Below, in pieces: positions 15,963 to 23,797 of a stretch of DNA of 64,000 nucleotides. The stretch comes from Stenotrophomonas maltophilia (lineage in GTDB: Bacteria; Pseudomonadota; Gammaproteobacteria; Xanthomonadales; Xanthomonadaceae). The position numbers were made by a program, and so were the translations under genes. Numbering within the stretch: the first letter of the stretch is position 1; every line of letters begins with the position of its first letter. The notes under the pieces are model-generated. The model saw only the letters and a list, made by a program, of their open reading frames with translations. It did not search any database and was not told the origin of the DNA. The stretch is taken from positions 166,884 to 230,883 of the forward strand of contig FOZF01000001.1 in the NCBI GenBank assembly GCA_900113425.1. The letters are read 5' to 3'.

Positions 15963-17317
15963 GCAGTCTTTCGGTTGCCGGCCATGAGGTGCGCAGGCTG
16001 CTGCGCGATCGGGCGCTGCCCACCCTGCTGGCGCTGCTGCTGGCGCTGGCCGCCTACGCCGCATGGAATGGCAGGGCCTGGGTCGAACAGCGTGACGCCG
16101 CCATCAGCGTGATCCAGCTCGAAGAGCAGCACACCCATGACCGCAGCCGGGTGTTTGTCGGCAAGGCGCCATCGGTATTGCCGCGCGTCCAACCCGTACT
16201 GCCGCCCGCTGCGATGGCGTCGGTGTCGATCGGGCAGGCGGAGGCCTATCCCTATACCGCCGATGTGGTGGCGCTGGGCGATCGCACCCAGCTTTTCAGG
16301 AACGTGTGGGCCGACATCGGCAATCCGGCAGCGCGGGCCGCAGGCCGGTTCGACCTGGCGTTCGTCATTGTCTTTCTGCTGCCCTTGGTCATCCTCGCAG
16401 CCAGCTATGACCTCTGGTCCCGCGAGCGCGAGCGTGGCATCGCTGCGCTGGTGCTGTCGCAGCCGGTCGCGGTGGGACGGCTGATCGCAGTGAAAGCGCT
16501 GGCCCGGGGCGGCGTGGTACTGCTGCCTGCGGGAGTGATCCTGGTCGGCGCGGCGGCGTGGTCCGGTGCGGAGAGCCTTGCCGGCCTCGGCCTGCTGTCG
16601 CTGGTCATCCTCGCCTATGGCGGCTTCTGGCTGGCGGTGGCGGTACTGATCGGCTGTTTCGCCCGGCGCACCACGGAGGCGGCCATTGCGGCCGGCGGAG
16701 TGTGGTTGCTGATCGTGGTGATGGCCCCGTCATTGACCCTCGCCGCAGTGAATCTGGCCGTTCCGCCGCCGTCACAGATGCAGCTCGCGACCGACGTGAA
16801 GGCGCGGCTGGCCGCAACGGCCGCGCAACAGGCACTCCATCGCCGCAGTGCTTCAACGGCGGTGCGTTCGCCGCCACCGGTGATTCCGGACCACGTGCGC
16901 GACGCCTATGCCGACCTGCTGGCGACCGACCTCGACCTTGCGCCGCTGGTCGAATCGCATGAGCGGGCGCAGGATGCACGCCGTCGGGTGCTGGACAAGG
17001 TGCGGTTGCTGCTGCCCGCGGTCGCAGTGCAGGACGCGCTGGATCGCATCGCCGGCACGGACGCGGATCGCGCGCTCGCCTTCCAGCACCAGGTCCATGC
17101 GTTCTGGCAGGCCCGTCGATTGCTGCACAAGGCGTACCTGGATCGCGACGCGCCGCAGACACTCGCGGAATATGAAGCCCTGCCCCGCTTCCGCTTCGTG
17201 GAGACGGCGGGCGTTGGCCCGCGCGGAGTGCCTGCCGATATCGCGGCGTTGCTCGCCGCCACCCTGATTTTGCTGATCGCCGCCGGATCGATGCGTCACC
17301 GGCTGGCGGCCCCCTGA
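15959..17317 (+). CDS. ABC-2 permease with DUF3526, second subunit
   Basis: This 452-residue protein repeats the layout of its upstream neighbour: an N-terminal helix, a periplasmic loop, a block of membrane helices (residues about 130-275, including VIVFLLPLVILAASYDLWSR and the soluble motif ERERGIAALVLSQP), a soluble segment and a C-terminal helix. The motif 'DLWSRERERG' is the cytoplasmic coupling helix seen in ABC-2 permeases. The start overlaps the upstream stop (ATGA), so translation is coupled. Two similar permeases and one ATPase probably make a heterodimeric ABC-2 transporter. Confidence 0.8.
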   Translation: MSSLSVAGHEVRRLLRDRALPTLLALLLALAAYAAWNGRAWVEQRDAAISVIQLEEQHTHDRSRVFVGKAPSVLPRVQPVLPPAAMASVSIGQAEAYPYTADVVALGDRTQLFRNVWADIGNPAARAAGRFDLAFVIVFLLPLVILAASYDLWSRERERGIAALVLSQPVAVGRLIAVKALARGGVVLLPAGVILVGAAAWSGAESLAGLGLLSLVILAYGGFWLAVAVLIGCFARRTTEAAIAAGGVWLLIVVMAPSLTLAAVNLAVPPPSQMQLATDVKARLAATAAQQALHRRSASTAVRSPPPVIPDHVRDAYADLLATDLDLAPLVESHERAQDARRRVLDKVRLLLPAVAVQDALDRIAGTDADRALAFQHQVHAFWQARRLLHKAYLDRDAPQTLAEYEALPRFRFVETAGVGPRGVPADIAALLAATLILLIAAGSMRHRLAAP

Positions 17318-17326
17318 GGACTCCAC

Positions 17327-18037
17327 ATGCTTTCTGCAAAGAACCTCGTCAAGGAACACGGCACCCACCGGGCACTCGACGACGTCAGCTTCGAGGTAGG
17401 GCCGGGCGAGATCTTCTGCCTGCTCGGGGCCAACGGTGCGGGAAAGTCGACCACGATCAAGCTCTTTCTGGGCTTCCTCACCCCCACCTCCGGATCCGCG
17501 GAGGTCGATGGACTCAGCGCGCACCGGCAGCCGCAGGAGGTGCGACGCAGGCTGCTGTACATCCCCGAGACCGTGGCGTTGTACGACGAACTGTCCGGTC
17601 TTGAGAACCTGGACTACTTCGCGCGCCTGGCCGGTGTGGACGACCGCTCACCCGCCCGGCTGCGGGATGCACTGAGTACAGCGGGCTTGGCGCCGGACGT
17701 CTTCGGACGACGCGTGGGCCTGTACTCCAAGGGCATGCGGCAGAAGGTCGGCATTGCCCTGGCCATCGTCAAGGACGCCAAGGCGCTGCTGCTTGACGAG
17801 CCGACGTCCGGCCTCGATCCCACCGCGTCGGCCGAGTTCCATGACCTGATCGTGCGACAGCGTGATCGTGGCACCGCCATTCTGATGGCCACGCACGATC
17901 TGTTCCGCGCCCGCGAGGTCGCCACCACGATCGGCCTCATGCAGGCCGGGCGGTTGCGCAGGACGTTGGATGCCACCACCATCACCGCCAACGACCTTGA
18001 GAGCCTGTACCTCGAGGAGATGAGCCGGAGCGCCTAG
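17327..18037 (+). CDS. ABC transporter ATPase subunit (ABC-2 type)
   Basis: This 236-residue cytoplasmic ATPase has Walker A GANGAGKST, the Q-loop region YIPETVALYDELSG, the signature YSKGMRQKVGIA, Walker B ALLLDEPTSGLD and the switch histidine in MATHDLF. It lies nine bases after the second permease gene and must energise that transporter. It is the last gene of the TonB-receptor operon. It is convergent with the lasso cyclase gene: the two stop codons share the palindrome CTAG and overlap by four bases, so no room is left for a terminator between the operons. Confidence 0.9.
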   Translation: MLSAKNLVKEHGTHRALDDVSFEVGPGEIFCLLGANGAGKSTTIKLFLGFLTPTSGSAEVDGLSAHRQPQEVRRRLLYIPETVALYDELSGLENLDYFARLAGVDDRSPARLRDALSTAGLAPDVFGRRVGLYSKGMRQKVGIALAIVKDAKALLLDEPTSGLDPTASAEFHDLIVRQRDRGTAILMATHDLFRAREVATTIGLMQAGRLRRTLDATTITANDLESLYLEEMSRSA

Positions 18038-19875
18038 GCGACTCCGGCCCCCTGCGCTGCTGGCCGCCCTTCCCAGCGCCTGAGCCACGCTTCGATGTTG
18101 ACCTGCGGGCCGAAGATGCCGAGCACCTGCGATGAATGATCCGGGCTGACCCGACGGATGCCGGCGTCGGCCGAGGCACTGTCGATGTACCCACGCCGGG
18201 CCAGCAGGCCATCGACAAGCAGGCTGCGGATGAACGCCTGATGGCCCTGGGTGACCGCGACCGAATGATCGTCGAGGTAGGACTTCACTTTCCGCGACAG
18301 CAGCGCATCCGGCAGCAGCCCCTGCAAGGCACGCCGTGCAATCGTCCGGTCCTCCGCATCCGCCATGAGCAGGCGCAGCGGCATGCGCGCGAACAGTTCG
18401 ACGAGCGGTTGTGCGCTGATCGGAGAGACACCGTGCCAGCCACCCGCGCCCTCGAACGGGTCAAGAACGCTGGTCGGAAACACCATCCGGCTGATGTGGG
18501 CCAGTTTGTACGGTGACACCTCGTGCCCTTCGTTGCGCGCATGGCGCAGCCAGGCCGGTGGCGTGACGTCCTGCTCGGACACGTCAACCTTCACCCATTC
18601 GCAGGGGTTGCCCCAGCGACCGTTGATGCTGGCGGGCCGCCTGAGCAGCCCATGGATCACAGCATCCTTGAGGACGCCATAAAGCGAATCGCCCGCCTGC
18701 GCGGTTTCAAAGGCGACCCGGAAGAAGTGGCGGTCGATGCCGCGCCGCCAGGCATGGTCGATCGCCGCAGCGTTGCCCTTGAAGCGCAGGAAGACCGCGT
18801 CGCCGCCGACACCGGTGAACTGCACGGTGTCGCCATCAAAGGCGACATCACGGCGATGCAGGAGGTAGCCCGAGCAATGTGCGGGCCGCGCCGTCCGCGG
18901 GAAGGTCATGATCTCTTCCAGCGCGCAGTGGGGCTGCCGCCGGTACTCGACGAACCCGCAGCGCCGGCCCGACGACTCACGTGCACCGGCCACCGCCATG
19001 CGGGCAAACATCCGCTCATCGGCACCGATGCCGTCGTCATAGTGGTGGACACAGTCCACTTCCGGCATGGAGGGCGCGTGCAGCAGGCCGGCGAGGATGA
19101 TGGAGGAATCCAGCCCGCCCGACAGCTGCAGCTGGATACGCCGGTGCCGGCTGGCCAGGGCGCCGATGCAGCCCAGCAGCGTGGAGCGCGCAAGCTGCAC
19201 CGCCTCCTGCAGGTCTTCGATCGGTTCGTCGCGGGCCAGGCGCACGATGTCCCACTGGCACTGCCGGCTGACCGGCTCGCCATCGCGGATGGAAACGGCC
19301 TCCCCGGCCTCGATGGCGGTGACCTCCCTGAAGCCGGTCTGCAACCCGTCACGGAACGGGAACAGCAGCGAGTACGACAGGAAGGACCAGTCGATGCTGA
19401 AGTCGCGCAGGCGCAGTGCAAGGCAGTCTTCCATGCTGGAGAAGACCACCGTCAGTTGATCCGCCGTCGTGATGTAGCAGGGAATTTCGGCCGTGGGATC
19501 ACGCAGGACGAACCAGCTCGATGACTGTGGCTGGTAGCCGAACGCGACATAGCGGCCCCAGCAGTGCTGCACGAGGGTCTTCCCCTGCGTGCGGCAGGCC
19601 GCATCGGCGGCGGCCGCATCCAGTGTCGCGCGCCCGGGCACGGTGTCCCTGCCGAAATTCCTGTCGAACAGAGCGCCGAGCACGACCAGCGAGCCGCAGC
19701 GGCTGCAGTCCAGATAGCCAGGGTTGTCACTCTGGACATAGATCGCAGCGCCGTGGTCATTCATCACGCAGGTGATGCCGGCGTGCATGGCCTCGATGCG
19801 TTGCATGGCGTGCCGGGCCTGCGTGGATGCGGAGTCGCAGGAGGCGTTCCAGAGCACGGCGATGTATCGATACAT
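18034..19875 (-). CDS. Lasso-peptide macrolactam synthetase (C protein)
   Basis: This 613-residue protein is an asparagine-synthetase-B homologue. A glutamine-amidotransferase-like domain fills residues about 1-200, but the catalytic Cys2 is replaced by Tyr (MYRYIAV). Then comes the ATP-pyrophosphatase domain with the PP-loop LQLSGGLDSSIIL (SGGLDSS at 252-258). Lasso cyclases activate the side chain of an Asp or Glu of the core as an adenylate and close it on the N-terminal amine. It starts 13 bases after the B gene and is the last gene of the A-B-C operon. The D and K residues around DRTIARRALQGLLPD and SRKVKSYLDDHS are family-like. Its neighbours make the lasso assignment strong. Confidence 0.9.
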   Translation of the reverse strand: MYRYIAVLWNASCDSASTQARHAMQRIEAMHAGITCVMNDHGAAIYVQSDNPGYLDCSRCGSLVVLGALFDRNFGRDTVPGRATLDAAAADAACRTQGKTLVQHCWGRYVAFGYQPQSSSWFVLRDPTAEIPCYITTADQLTVVFSSMEDCLALRLRDFSIDWSFLSYSLLFPFRDGLQTGFREVTAIEAGEAVSIRDGEPVSRQCQWDIVRLARDEPIEDLQEAVQLARSTLLGCIGALASRHRRIQLQLSGGLDSSIILAGLLHAPSMPEVDCVHHYDDGIGADERMFARMAVAGARESSGRRCGFVEYRRQPHCALEEIMTFPRTARPAHCSGYLLHRRDVAFDGDTVQFTGVGGDAVFLRFKGNAAAIDHAWRRGIDRHFFRVAFETAQAGDSLYGVLKDAVIHGLLRRPASINGRWGNPCEWVKVDVSEQDVTPPAWLRHARNEGHEVSPYKLAHISRMVFPTSVLDPFEGAGGWHGVSPISAQPLVELFARMPLRLLMADAEDRTIARRALQGLLPDALLSRKVKSYLDDHSVAVTQGHQAFIRSLLVDGLLARRGYIDSASADAGIRRVSPDHSSQVLGIFGPQVNIEAWLRRWEGRPAAQGAGVA

Positions 19876-19888
19876 GCGTGAGGCGTCT

Positions 19889-20590
19889 CTACAGCACCAG
19901 GATGGGAACCATCCGGCGCAGGTTGAAGGGGATGTCGGTCAGGACCTGATCGCCGTGCTGCAGCCAGCAGTGCGCCGCAAAGGGCCGCGTCCTGACCGCG
20001 AACACCCAGTCCGCGACGATTCCATGCCTGGACAGGAATTCGCGCATCGCCAGGCAGTACAGGAAGCACTCGTCCGTCTTCCTGAAGGCCAACGGCCGCA
20101 GCCAGTCGAACACCCGGACGCGCATGGCCAGTTCCTGCACGCTTGCGTCCCTGCGCTGTGATGCCTGCGCACGCCTGCGCGCCGAGGACACCGTGTAGCT
20201 GAAAGGAAGGAGCGTCCTGCTGCATCCTGCACGCATGCACGCGGCCATGAATCTGCGGACGTCACGTGCGGTGATGCGGGGACAACCGCGGGATTCACCT
20301 TCGCGTATCCAGTGGCGCGGCAGTGCGATCGACGCGCTGGCCGCGGCTTTGCCTCGCCGCGGATCATCGGTGATCAGCCCGCGCTGCAGCAGCGACCGCA
20401 GCAGATCCGGCGTCTGCCGGCCGTCTGCCGGCAACGGCCAGTCCAGTACCAGCCCGCCCAGGCCGGCTGCATGATCGCGGTCGAGGGCCAGGTATTTTCC
20501 CGTCGCCTGGTCCAGGATCACCATGGCATCACCGGTGACACAGACATGTGCCTGCTTGGACAGGAAATAGCGCGCCGCAGGCTGTCCCAT
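19889..20590 (-). CDS. Lasso-peptide leader peptidase fused to RRE (B protein)
   Basis: This 233-residue protein joins two domains. Residues about 1-85 form a PqqD-like RiPP recognition element (HVCVTGDAMVILDQATGKYL), which binds the leader. Residues about 105-233 form a transglutaminase-like cysteine peptidase that cuts the leader off. The triad is visible: Cys175 in DECFLYCLAMREFL, His207 in FAAHCWLQ and Asp219 in LTDIPFNLR. A fused B protein is the rule in proteobacterial lasso clusters, while Firmicutes and actinobacteria usually split it. It lies between the precursor and cyclase genes, after a strong intergenic hairpin. Confidence 0.92.
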   Translation of the reverse strand: MGQPAARYFLSKQAHVCVTGDAMVILDQATGKYLALDRDHAAGLGGLVLDWPLPADGRQTPDLLRSLLQRGLITDDPRRGKAAASASIALPRHWIREGESRGCPRITARDVRRFMAACMRAGCSRTLLPFSYTVSSARRRAQASQRRDASVQELAMRVRVFDWLRPLAFRKTDECFLYCLAMREFLSRHGIVADWVFAVRTRPFAAHCWLQHGDQVLTDIPFNLRRMVPILVL

Positions 20591-20619
20591 TAGGTGATCT
20601 CTTCAGTCCAGGCGGAGAA

Positions 20620-20646
20620 GCGGTGCATGCGCAGGGCATGCACCGC
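20620..20646 (-). promoter_or_regulatory. Strong hairpin between lasso precursor and B gene
   Basis: GCGGTGCATGC and GCATGCACCGC form a perfect 11-bp stem with a five-base loop in the 78-base gap after the precursor gene. No T-run follows on the minus strand, so it is unlikely to be a full terminator. Hairpins in this place in other lasso clusters allow more precursor mRNA than enzyme mRNA, by stabilising or partly ending the transcript; the same role is inferred here. Confidence 0.65.
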
Positions 20647-20668
20647 AGGTCATGCATGACGCAGTGGA

Positions 20669-20830
20669 TCAGGGCGAGGTGGTCGGGAACACGCCATCCC
20701 ACAAGGTGCCGTGGTTGTGCGCCTTGGTTTCCGAGACCACCGAGCCCAGCTCGATCAGATCACCGCCCACACCCTGGTCTTCAGGGTTCTGCTGTCCTGC
20801 CACTACACCCAGCTCAATCAGCTCGTTCAT
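20669..20830 (-). CDS. Lasso-peptide precursor (A peptide)
   Basis: This 53-residue peptide has a good ribosome-binding site (AGGAG, eight bases before ATG) and lies directly upstream of the B and C genes. The leader ends GDLIELGSVVSETK, with threonine at position -2 (Thr35), as B peptidases require and as in astexin-type leaders (LxxLGxxxxET). The predicted core is AHNHGTLWDGVFPTTSP (17 residues, Ala37-Pro53). Asp9 of the core is the only acidic residue, so the ring should be a nine-residue macrolactam from Ala1 to Asp9. The tail GVFPTTSP would thread through it, with Phe12 or Pro13 as possible plugs. Ala1 cores are known from caulonodin-type peptides. The motif LIELG occurs twice in the leader (residues 4-8 and 25-29). 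Confidence 0.88.
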   Translation of the reverse strand: MNELIELGVVAGQQNPEDQGVGGDLIELGSVVSETKAHNHGTLWDGVFPTTSP

Positions 20831-20935
20831 GAACATCTCCTCTTGTCAGTGGATGTATCCGGGCGTCGTGCCACGGATACGGAGCAGCCAAGCCACCATC
20901 GCTGCGCGTGTTGCAGAGCGATTGCCGTCAAGGCA

Positions 20936-20957
20936 GCTAAATGTTACGATATAACAT
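20936..20957. promoter_or_regulatory. Lasso-cluster regulatory dyad, copy 2
   Basis: ATGTTACGATATAACAT (20941-20957) is a perfect dyad of six-base arms around five bases, preceded by GCTAA. It lies in the divergent region between the precursor gene (minus) and the ParB-like gene (plus). Copy 1 at 12046-12067 differs in only two positions of this core. A dedicated regulator is not encoded in the cluster. Confidence 0.65.
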
Positions 20958-21022
20958 ATTATTTCAGTGTGACGACTGTCGCTGTCCGGCAACGTCGACA
21001 TGCTTTCTCACAGGGAAAATGG

Positions 21023-21949
21023 ATGAGCGACCCGATCAGTGACGATGGCCTTGATCCCACCCTTCTGCTCAAAGGACCCTTCCCGCTGCCGAGGTTCATC
21101 CGCTTCATCAGGGAGCGATGCCCACCAGGACACTTCGATGAGGCGGTGCTGGTGGAGGAATGGAAGAGCGCCCGCGCCGACGCGCTGCGCCAGCTGAAGG
21201 AAGAGGCCAACGACGCCGACGCCGTCGAGGTGCAGGCGCTTCCCGCGGAGATGGCGGCGCTGGCCGACCACGCGCCCCGCCAGCCTTCGATGCACCGCAT
21301 GACCAACAACGTGCCGCGCGCATGGCAGATGGTCGAGATCGACCGGCTGGTGGTCTTCCAGGAGTGCATCAATCTGCGCCATGTCGACCAGCTTGCCGCC
21401 GCCTTCCCCGCCTCACCCACGGCACAGGACATCATGGAGCTGGTTGCACGCAGCGGGCGCCACGCTCACCCGCCGGTCCGCGCTTCCCGGTCCGAGGGCA
21501 GCTACACCTTCGCGTCCAGCTCCAACGACCTGCGCTTCCTGGACGTGGCGACGATCGACCCGGCCGCCATCTCCGGCTACGAACCCTTCGGTGCAGCCAG
21601 CCACGCACTGGTCATCTATCTGGGTTTCAGCGACAACCTCGTCAGTGCCACCCGGATCGGCAACCGCCTCATCCTGACCAACGGCTCCCATCGCCTGTAC
21701 CTGCTGCGCAGGCTTGGACTCCGCCATGTGCCGTGCCTGCTGACCGACGCCTCCGACGGCGACTTCAGTGACGTGCTGCTGCCAGCGGCCGTCAAGCAGG
21801 ACCGTGCGTTCTATCTGGCCTCGGCACGGCCGCCGTTGTTCAGGGACTACTTCGATCCACGCCTGACCCGCATCGTGCCGGTGACCCGCAAGAACTACGC
21901 GCTGCGGGCCACGCTGGATCTGCAACGGATCACGGTACCGGCGGTGTAA
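21023..21949 (+). CDS. ParB-like-domain protein of the lasso cluster, unknown role
   Basis: This 308-residue cytoplasmic protein has no signal peptide. Residues about 200-250 contain ATRIGNRLILTNGSHRLYLL, then RRLGLRHVPCLL. This resembles the phosphate-binding 'GxHRxxAxxxxGxxxVP' box of the ParB/sulfiredoxin fold. The N-terminus (DPTLLLKGPFPLPRFIRFI) and the middle are unfamiliar. I chose the ATG at 21023, which follows GGGAAAATGG. It is divergent from the precursor gene across the shared regulatory dyad, so it is probably co-expressed with the lasso genes. It could be a regulator, a tailoring enzyme or an immunity factor. Classical B, C and D functions are already present elsewhere. Confidence 0.6.
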   Translation: MSDPISDDGLDPTLLLKGPFPLPRFIRFIRERCPPGHFDEAVLVEEWKSARADALRQLKEEANDADAVEVQALPAEMAALADHAPRQPSMHRMTNNVPRAWQMVEIDRLVVFQECINLRHVDQLAAAFPASPTAQDIMELVARSGRHAHPPVRASRSEGSYTFASSSNDLRFLDVATIDPAAISGYEPFGAASHALVIYLGFSDNLVSATRIGNRLILTNGSHRLYLLRRLGLRHVPCLLTDASDGDFSDVLLPAAVKQDRAFYLASARPPLFRDYFDPRLTRIVPVTRKNYALRATLDLQRITVPAV

Positions 21950-22013
21950 CCCCTCCGGGCCAGACCCGGGGCGGACTGCCCGTCCGGCGTCAGCGTTCGT
22001 CAGATAGGACTAT

Positions 22014-22032
22014 GTCGGCAATTTCTGCCGAC
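22014..22032 (+). promoter_or_regulatory. Stem-loop upstream of pirin gene
   Basis: GTCGGCA and TGCCGAC form a perfect 7-bp stem with an ATTTC loop in the 159-base gap before the pirin gene. GATAGGACTAT just before it could be part of a promoter. No T-run follows, so it is more likely a leader structure or an operator than a terminator. Confidence 0.35.
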
Positions 22033-22108
22033 TACCGGGGCCATTGTCACGGCGATATCGTCTTCGCAACGAAGAACAGCGGCCGGCACCCCCGGCCAGG
22101 AGATCGCC

Positions 22109-22975
22109 ATGAAGCGTGTCACCGGTACCTACAGCGCCCCTCGCCCGCATTGGGTCGGCGACGGATTTCCCGCCCGCTCGATGTTCTCTTACAACACCCA
22201 CGGCCAGCACCTGAGTCCCTTCCTGTTGCTGGACTATGCCGGTCCCTACAGCTTCGCCCCCAGCGACACGCCCCGCGGTGTCGGCCAGCACCCGCACCGC
22301 GGCTTCGAGACCGTCACCATCGTCTACGAGGGTGAAGTCGCCCACCGCGACTCCACCGGCGCTGGCGGCACCATCGGCCCCGGTGACGTGCAGTGGATGA
22401 CCGCCGCGTCCGGCATCCTCCACGAGGAATTCCATACCCCGGAGTTCAGCCGGCGCGGCGGCACGCTGGACATGGTGCAGCTGTGGGTGAACCTGCCGGC
22501 ACGCGACAAGATGGGCGCGCCGGGCTACCAGACGCTGCTGGATACGCAGATACCCTCGGTGGATCTGCCCGAACGTGGCGGCCGCGTCCGCGTCATCGCC
22601 GGCCACTTCGATGGCCATGCCGGACCCGCCCACACGCACACGCCGATGGATGTCTGGGACATCCGCCTGCGGCAGGGCCATCACGCCGAACTGCCGGTGG
22701 CCGACGGCCGCACGCTGGCGCTGGTGGTGCTGAAGGGCACGGTGCGCATCAACGGCGGCTCGCCGGTCGGCGAGGCGCAGCTGGTCACCTTTGACCGCAG
22801 TGGCGAGGACGTGTTCGTCGACGCCGACAGCGATGCCACCGTGCTGCTGCTCAGCGGTGAGCCGATCGATGAGCCGGTGGTGGGTTACGGCCCGTTCGTG
22901 ATGAACACCCAGGCCGAGATCGCGCAGGCCGTCAACGATTTCAACAGCGGCCGCTTCGGCCAGATCGCGCACTGA
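22109..22975 (+). CDS. Pirin family protein
   Basis: This 288-residue protein has the bicupin pirin fold. The N-terminal cupin carries the metal-binding histidines in GVGQHPHRGFETVTIVYEGE and the glutamate in SGILHEEFHTP. The C-terminal cupin spans residues about 170-270. Bacterial pirins bind iron and some act as quercetinases or metabolic regulators. The protein has no signal peptide and should be cytoplasmic. CCAGGAGATCGCC before the ATG is a good ribosome-binding site. It lies 71 bases before an isochorismatase-like hydrolase, and the two are probably one operon. Confidence 0.92.
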   Translation: MKRVTGTYSAPRPHWVGDGFPARSMFSYNTHGQHLSPFLLLDYAGPYSFAPSDTPRGVGQHPHRGFETVTIVYEGEVAHRDSTGAGGTIGPGDVQWMTAASGILHEEFHTPEFSRRGGTLDMVQLWVNLPARDKMGAPGYQTLLDTQIPSVDLPERGGRVRVIAGHFDGHAGPAHTHTPMDVWDIRLRQGHHAELPVADGRTLALVVLKGTVRINGGSPVGEAQLVTFDRSGEDVFVDADSDATVLLLSGEPIDEPVVGYGPFVMNTQAEIAQAVNDFNSGRFGQIAH

Positions 22976-23046
22976 GCGCTTCCCCGCGGCGGGCAATGGC
23001 CCGCCGCATCTTCCGGGCCCCTGCCCGGCCATCCAGGAGACTGACC

Positions 23047-23727
23047 ATGAGTACCCCCGCCAATTTCAATGGTGCCCGCCCGGTGATCGACCCGGACAAC
23101 GCGGCAATGCTGCTGATCGACCACCAGAGCGGCCTGTTCCAGACCATCGGTGACATGCCCTTCACTGCCGTGCGTGCCCACGCGATCGCGCTGGCGAAGA
23201 TGGCGACCCTGGCGAAGATTCCGGTGATCACCACCGCCTCTGTTCCGCAGGGCCCGAACGGGCCGCTGATTCCGGAAATCCACGAGGCCGCGCCGCACGC
23301 GCAGTACGTGGCACGCAAGGGTGAGATCAACGCCTGGGACAACCCGGAGTTCGTCGCGGCGGTGAAGGCTACCGGTCGCAGCCAGCTGATCATCGCCGGC
23401 ACCATCACGAGTGTCTGCATGGCCTTCCCATCCATTGCCGCAGTGGCCGAGGGCTACCAGGTGTTCGCGGTGATCGACGCCTCGGGTACGTATTCGAAGA
23501 TGGCCGAGGAGATCACCCTCGCACGCGTCAGCCAGGCCGGTGTCGTGCCGATGGATACCGCAGCGGTGGCCTCCGAGATCCAGCGCACCTGGAACCGCGA
23601 CGACGCCCAGCAGTGGGCCGAGATCTACACCAAGATCTTCCCGAACTACCAGTTGCTGATCGAAAGCTACATGAAGGCGCAGGACGTGCAGAAGAACCAC
23701 GAGCAGCTCGATTCCCAGCGCAGCTGA
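23047..23727 (+). CDS. Isochorismatase-family cysteine hydrolase (YcaC-like)
   Basis: This 226-residue cytoplasmic protein has the isochorismatase-like hydrolase fold with its three catalytic residues: Asp in MLLIDHQSGLF, Lys in VARKGEINAWDN and Cys in GTITSVCMAFPS. The sequence is closest in style to YcaC-type hydrolases, whose natural substrate is unknown. I chose the ATG at 23047 because CAGGAGA lies eight bases upstream. An in-frame start at 22996 would add an unlikely arginine-rich segment. Together with pirin it forms a pair that is often induced by electrophilic or oxidative stress, though nothing here shows the inducer. Confidence 0.9.
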   Translation: MSTPANFNGARPVIDPDNAAMLLIDHQSGLFQTIGDMPFTAVRAHAIALAKMATLAKIPVITTASVPQGPNGPLIPEIHEAAPHAQYVARKGEINAWDNPEFVAAVKATGRSQLIIAGTITSVCMAFPSIAAVAEGYQVFAVIDASGTYSKMAEEITLARVSQAGVVPMDTAAVASEIQRTWNRDDAQQWAEIYTKIFPNYQLLIESYMKAQDVQKNHEQLDSQRS

Positions 23728-23797
23728 CGCCACGCGGGGGCGGCGTGCCCTGAGCCCGTCGCCCCCGATCCGCCCCCGTTCCACTACGGAGTCCATC

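Noticed and set aside
20669..20830. Alternative lasso cores starting at Gly29 or Gly41 of the precursor
   Set aside because: Gly29 would place Glu at position 6 and Gly41 would place Asp at position 5; neither gives a 7-9-residue ring, and neither has Thr at -2.
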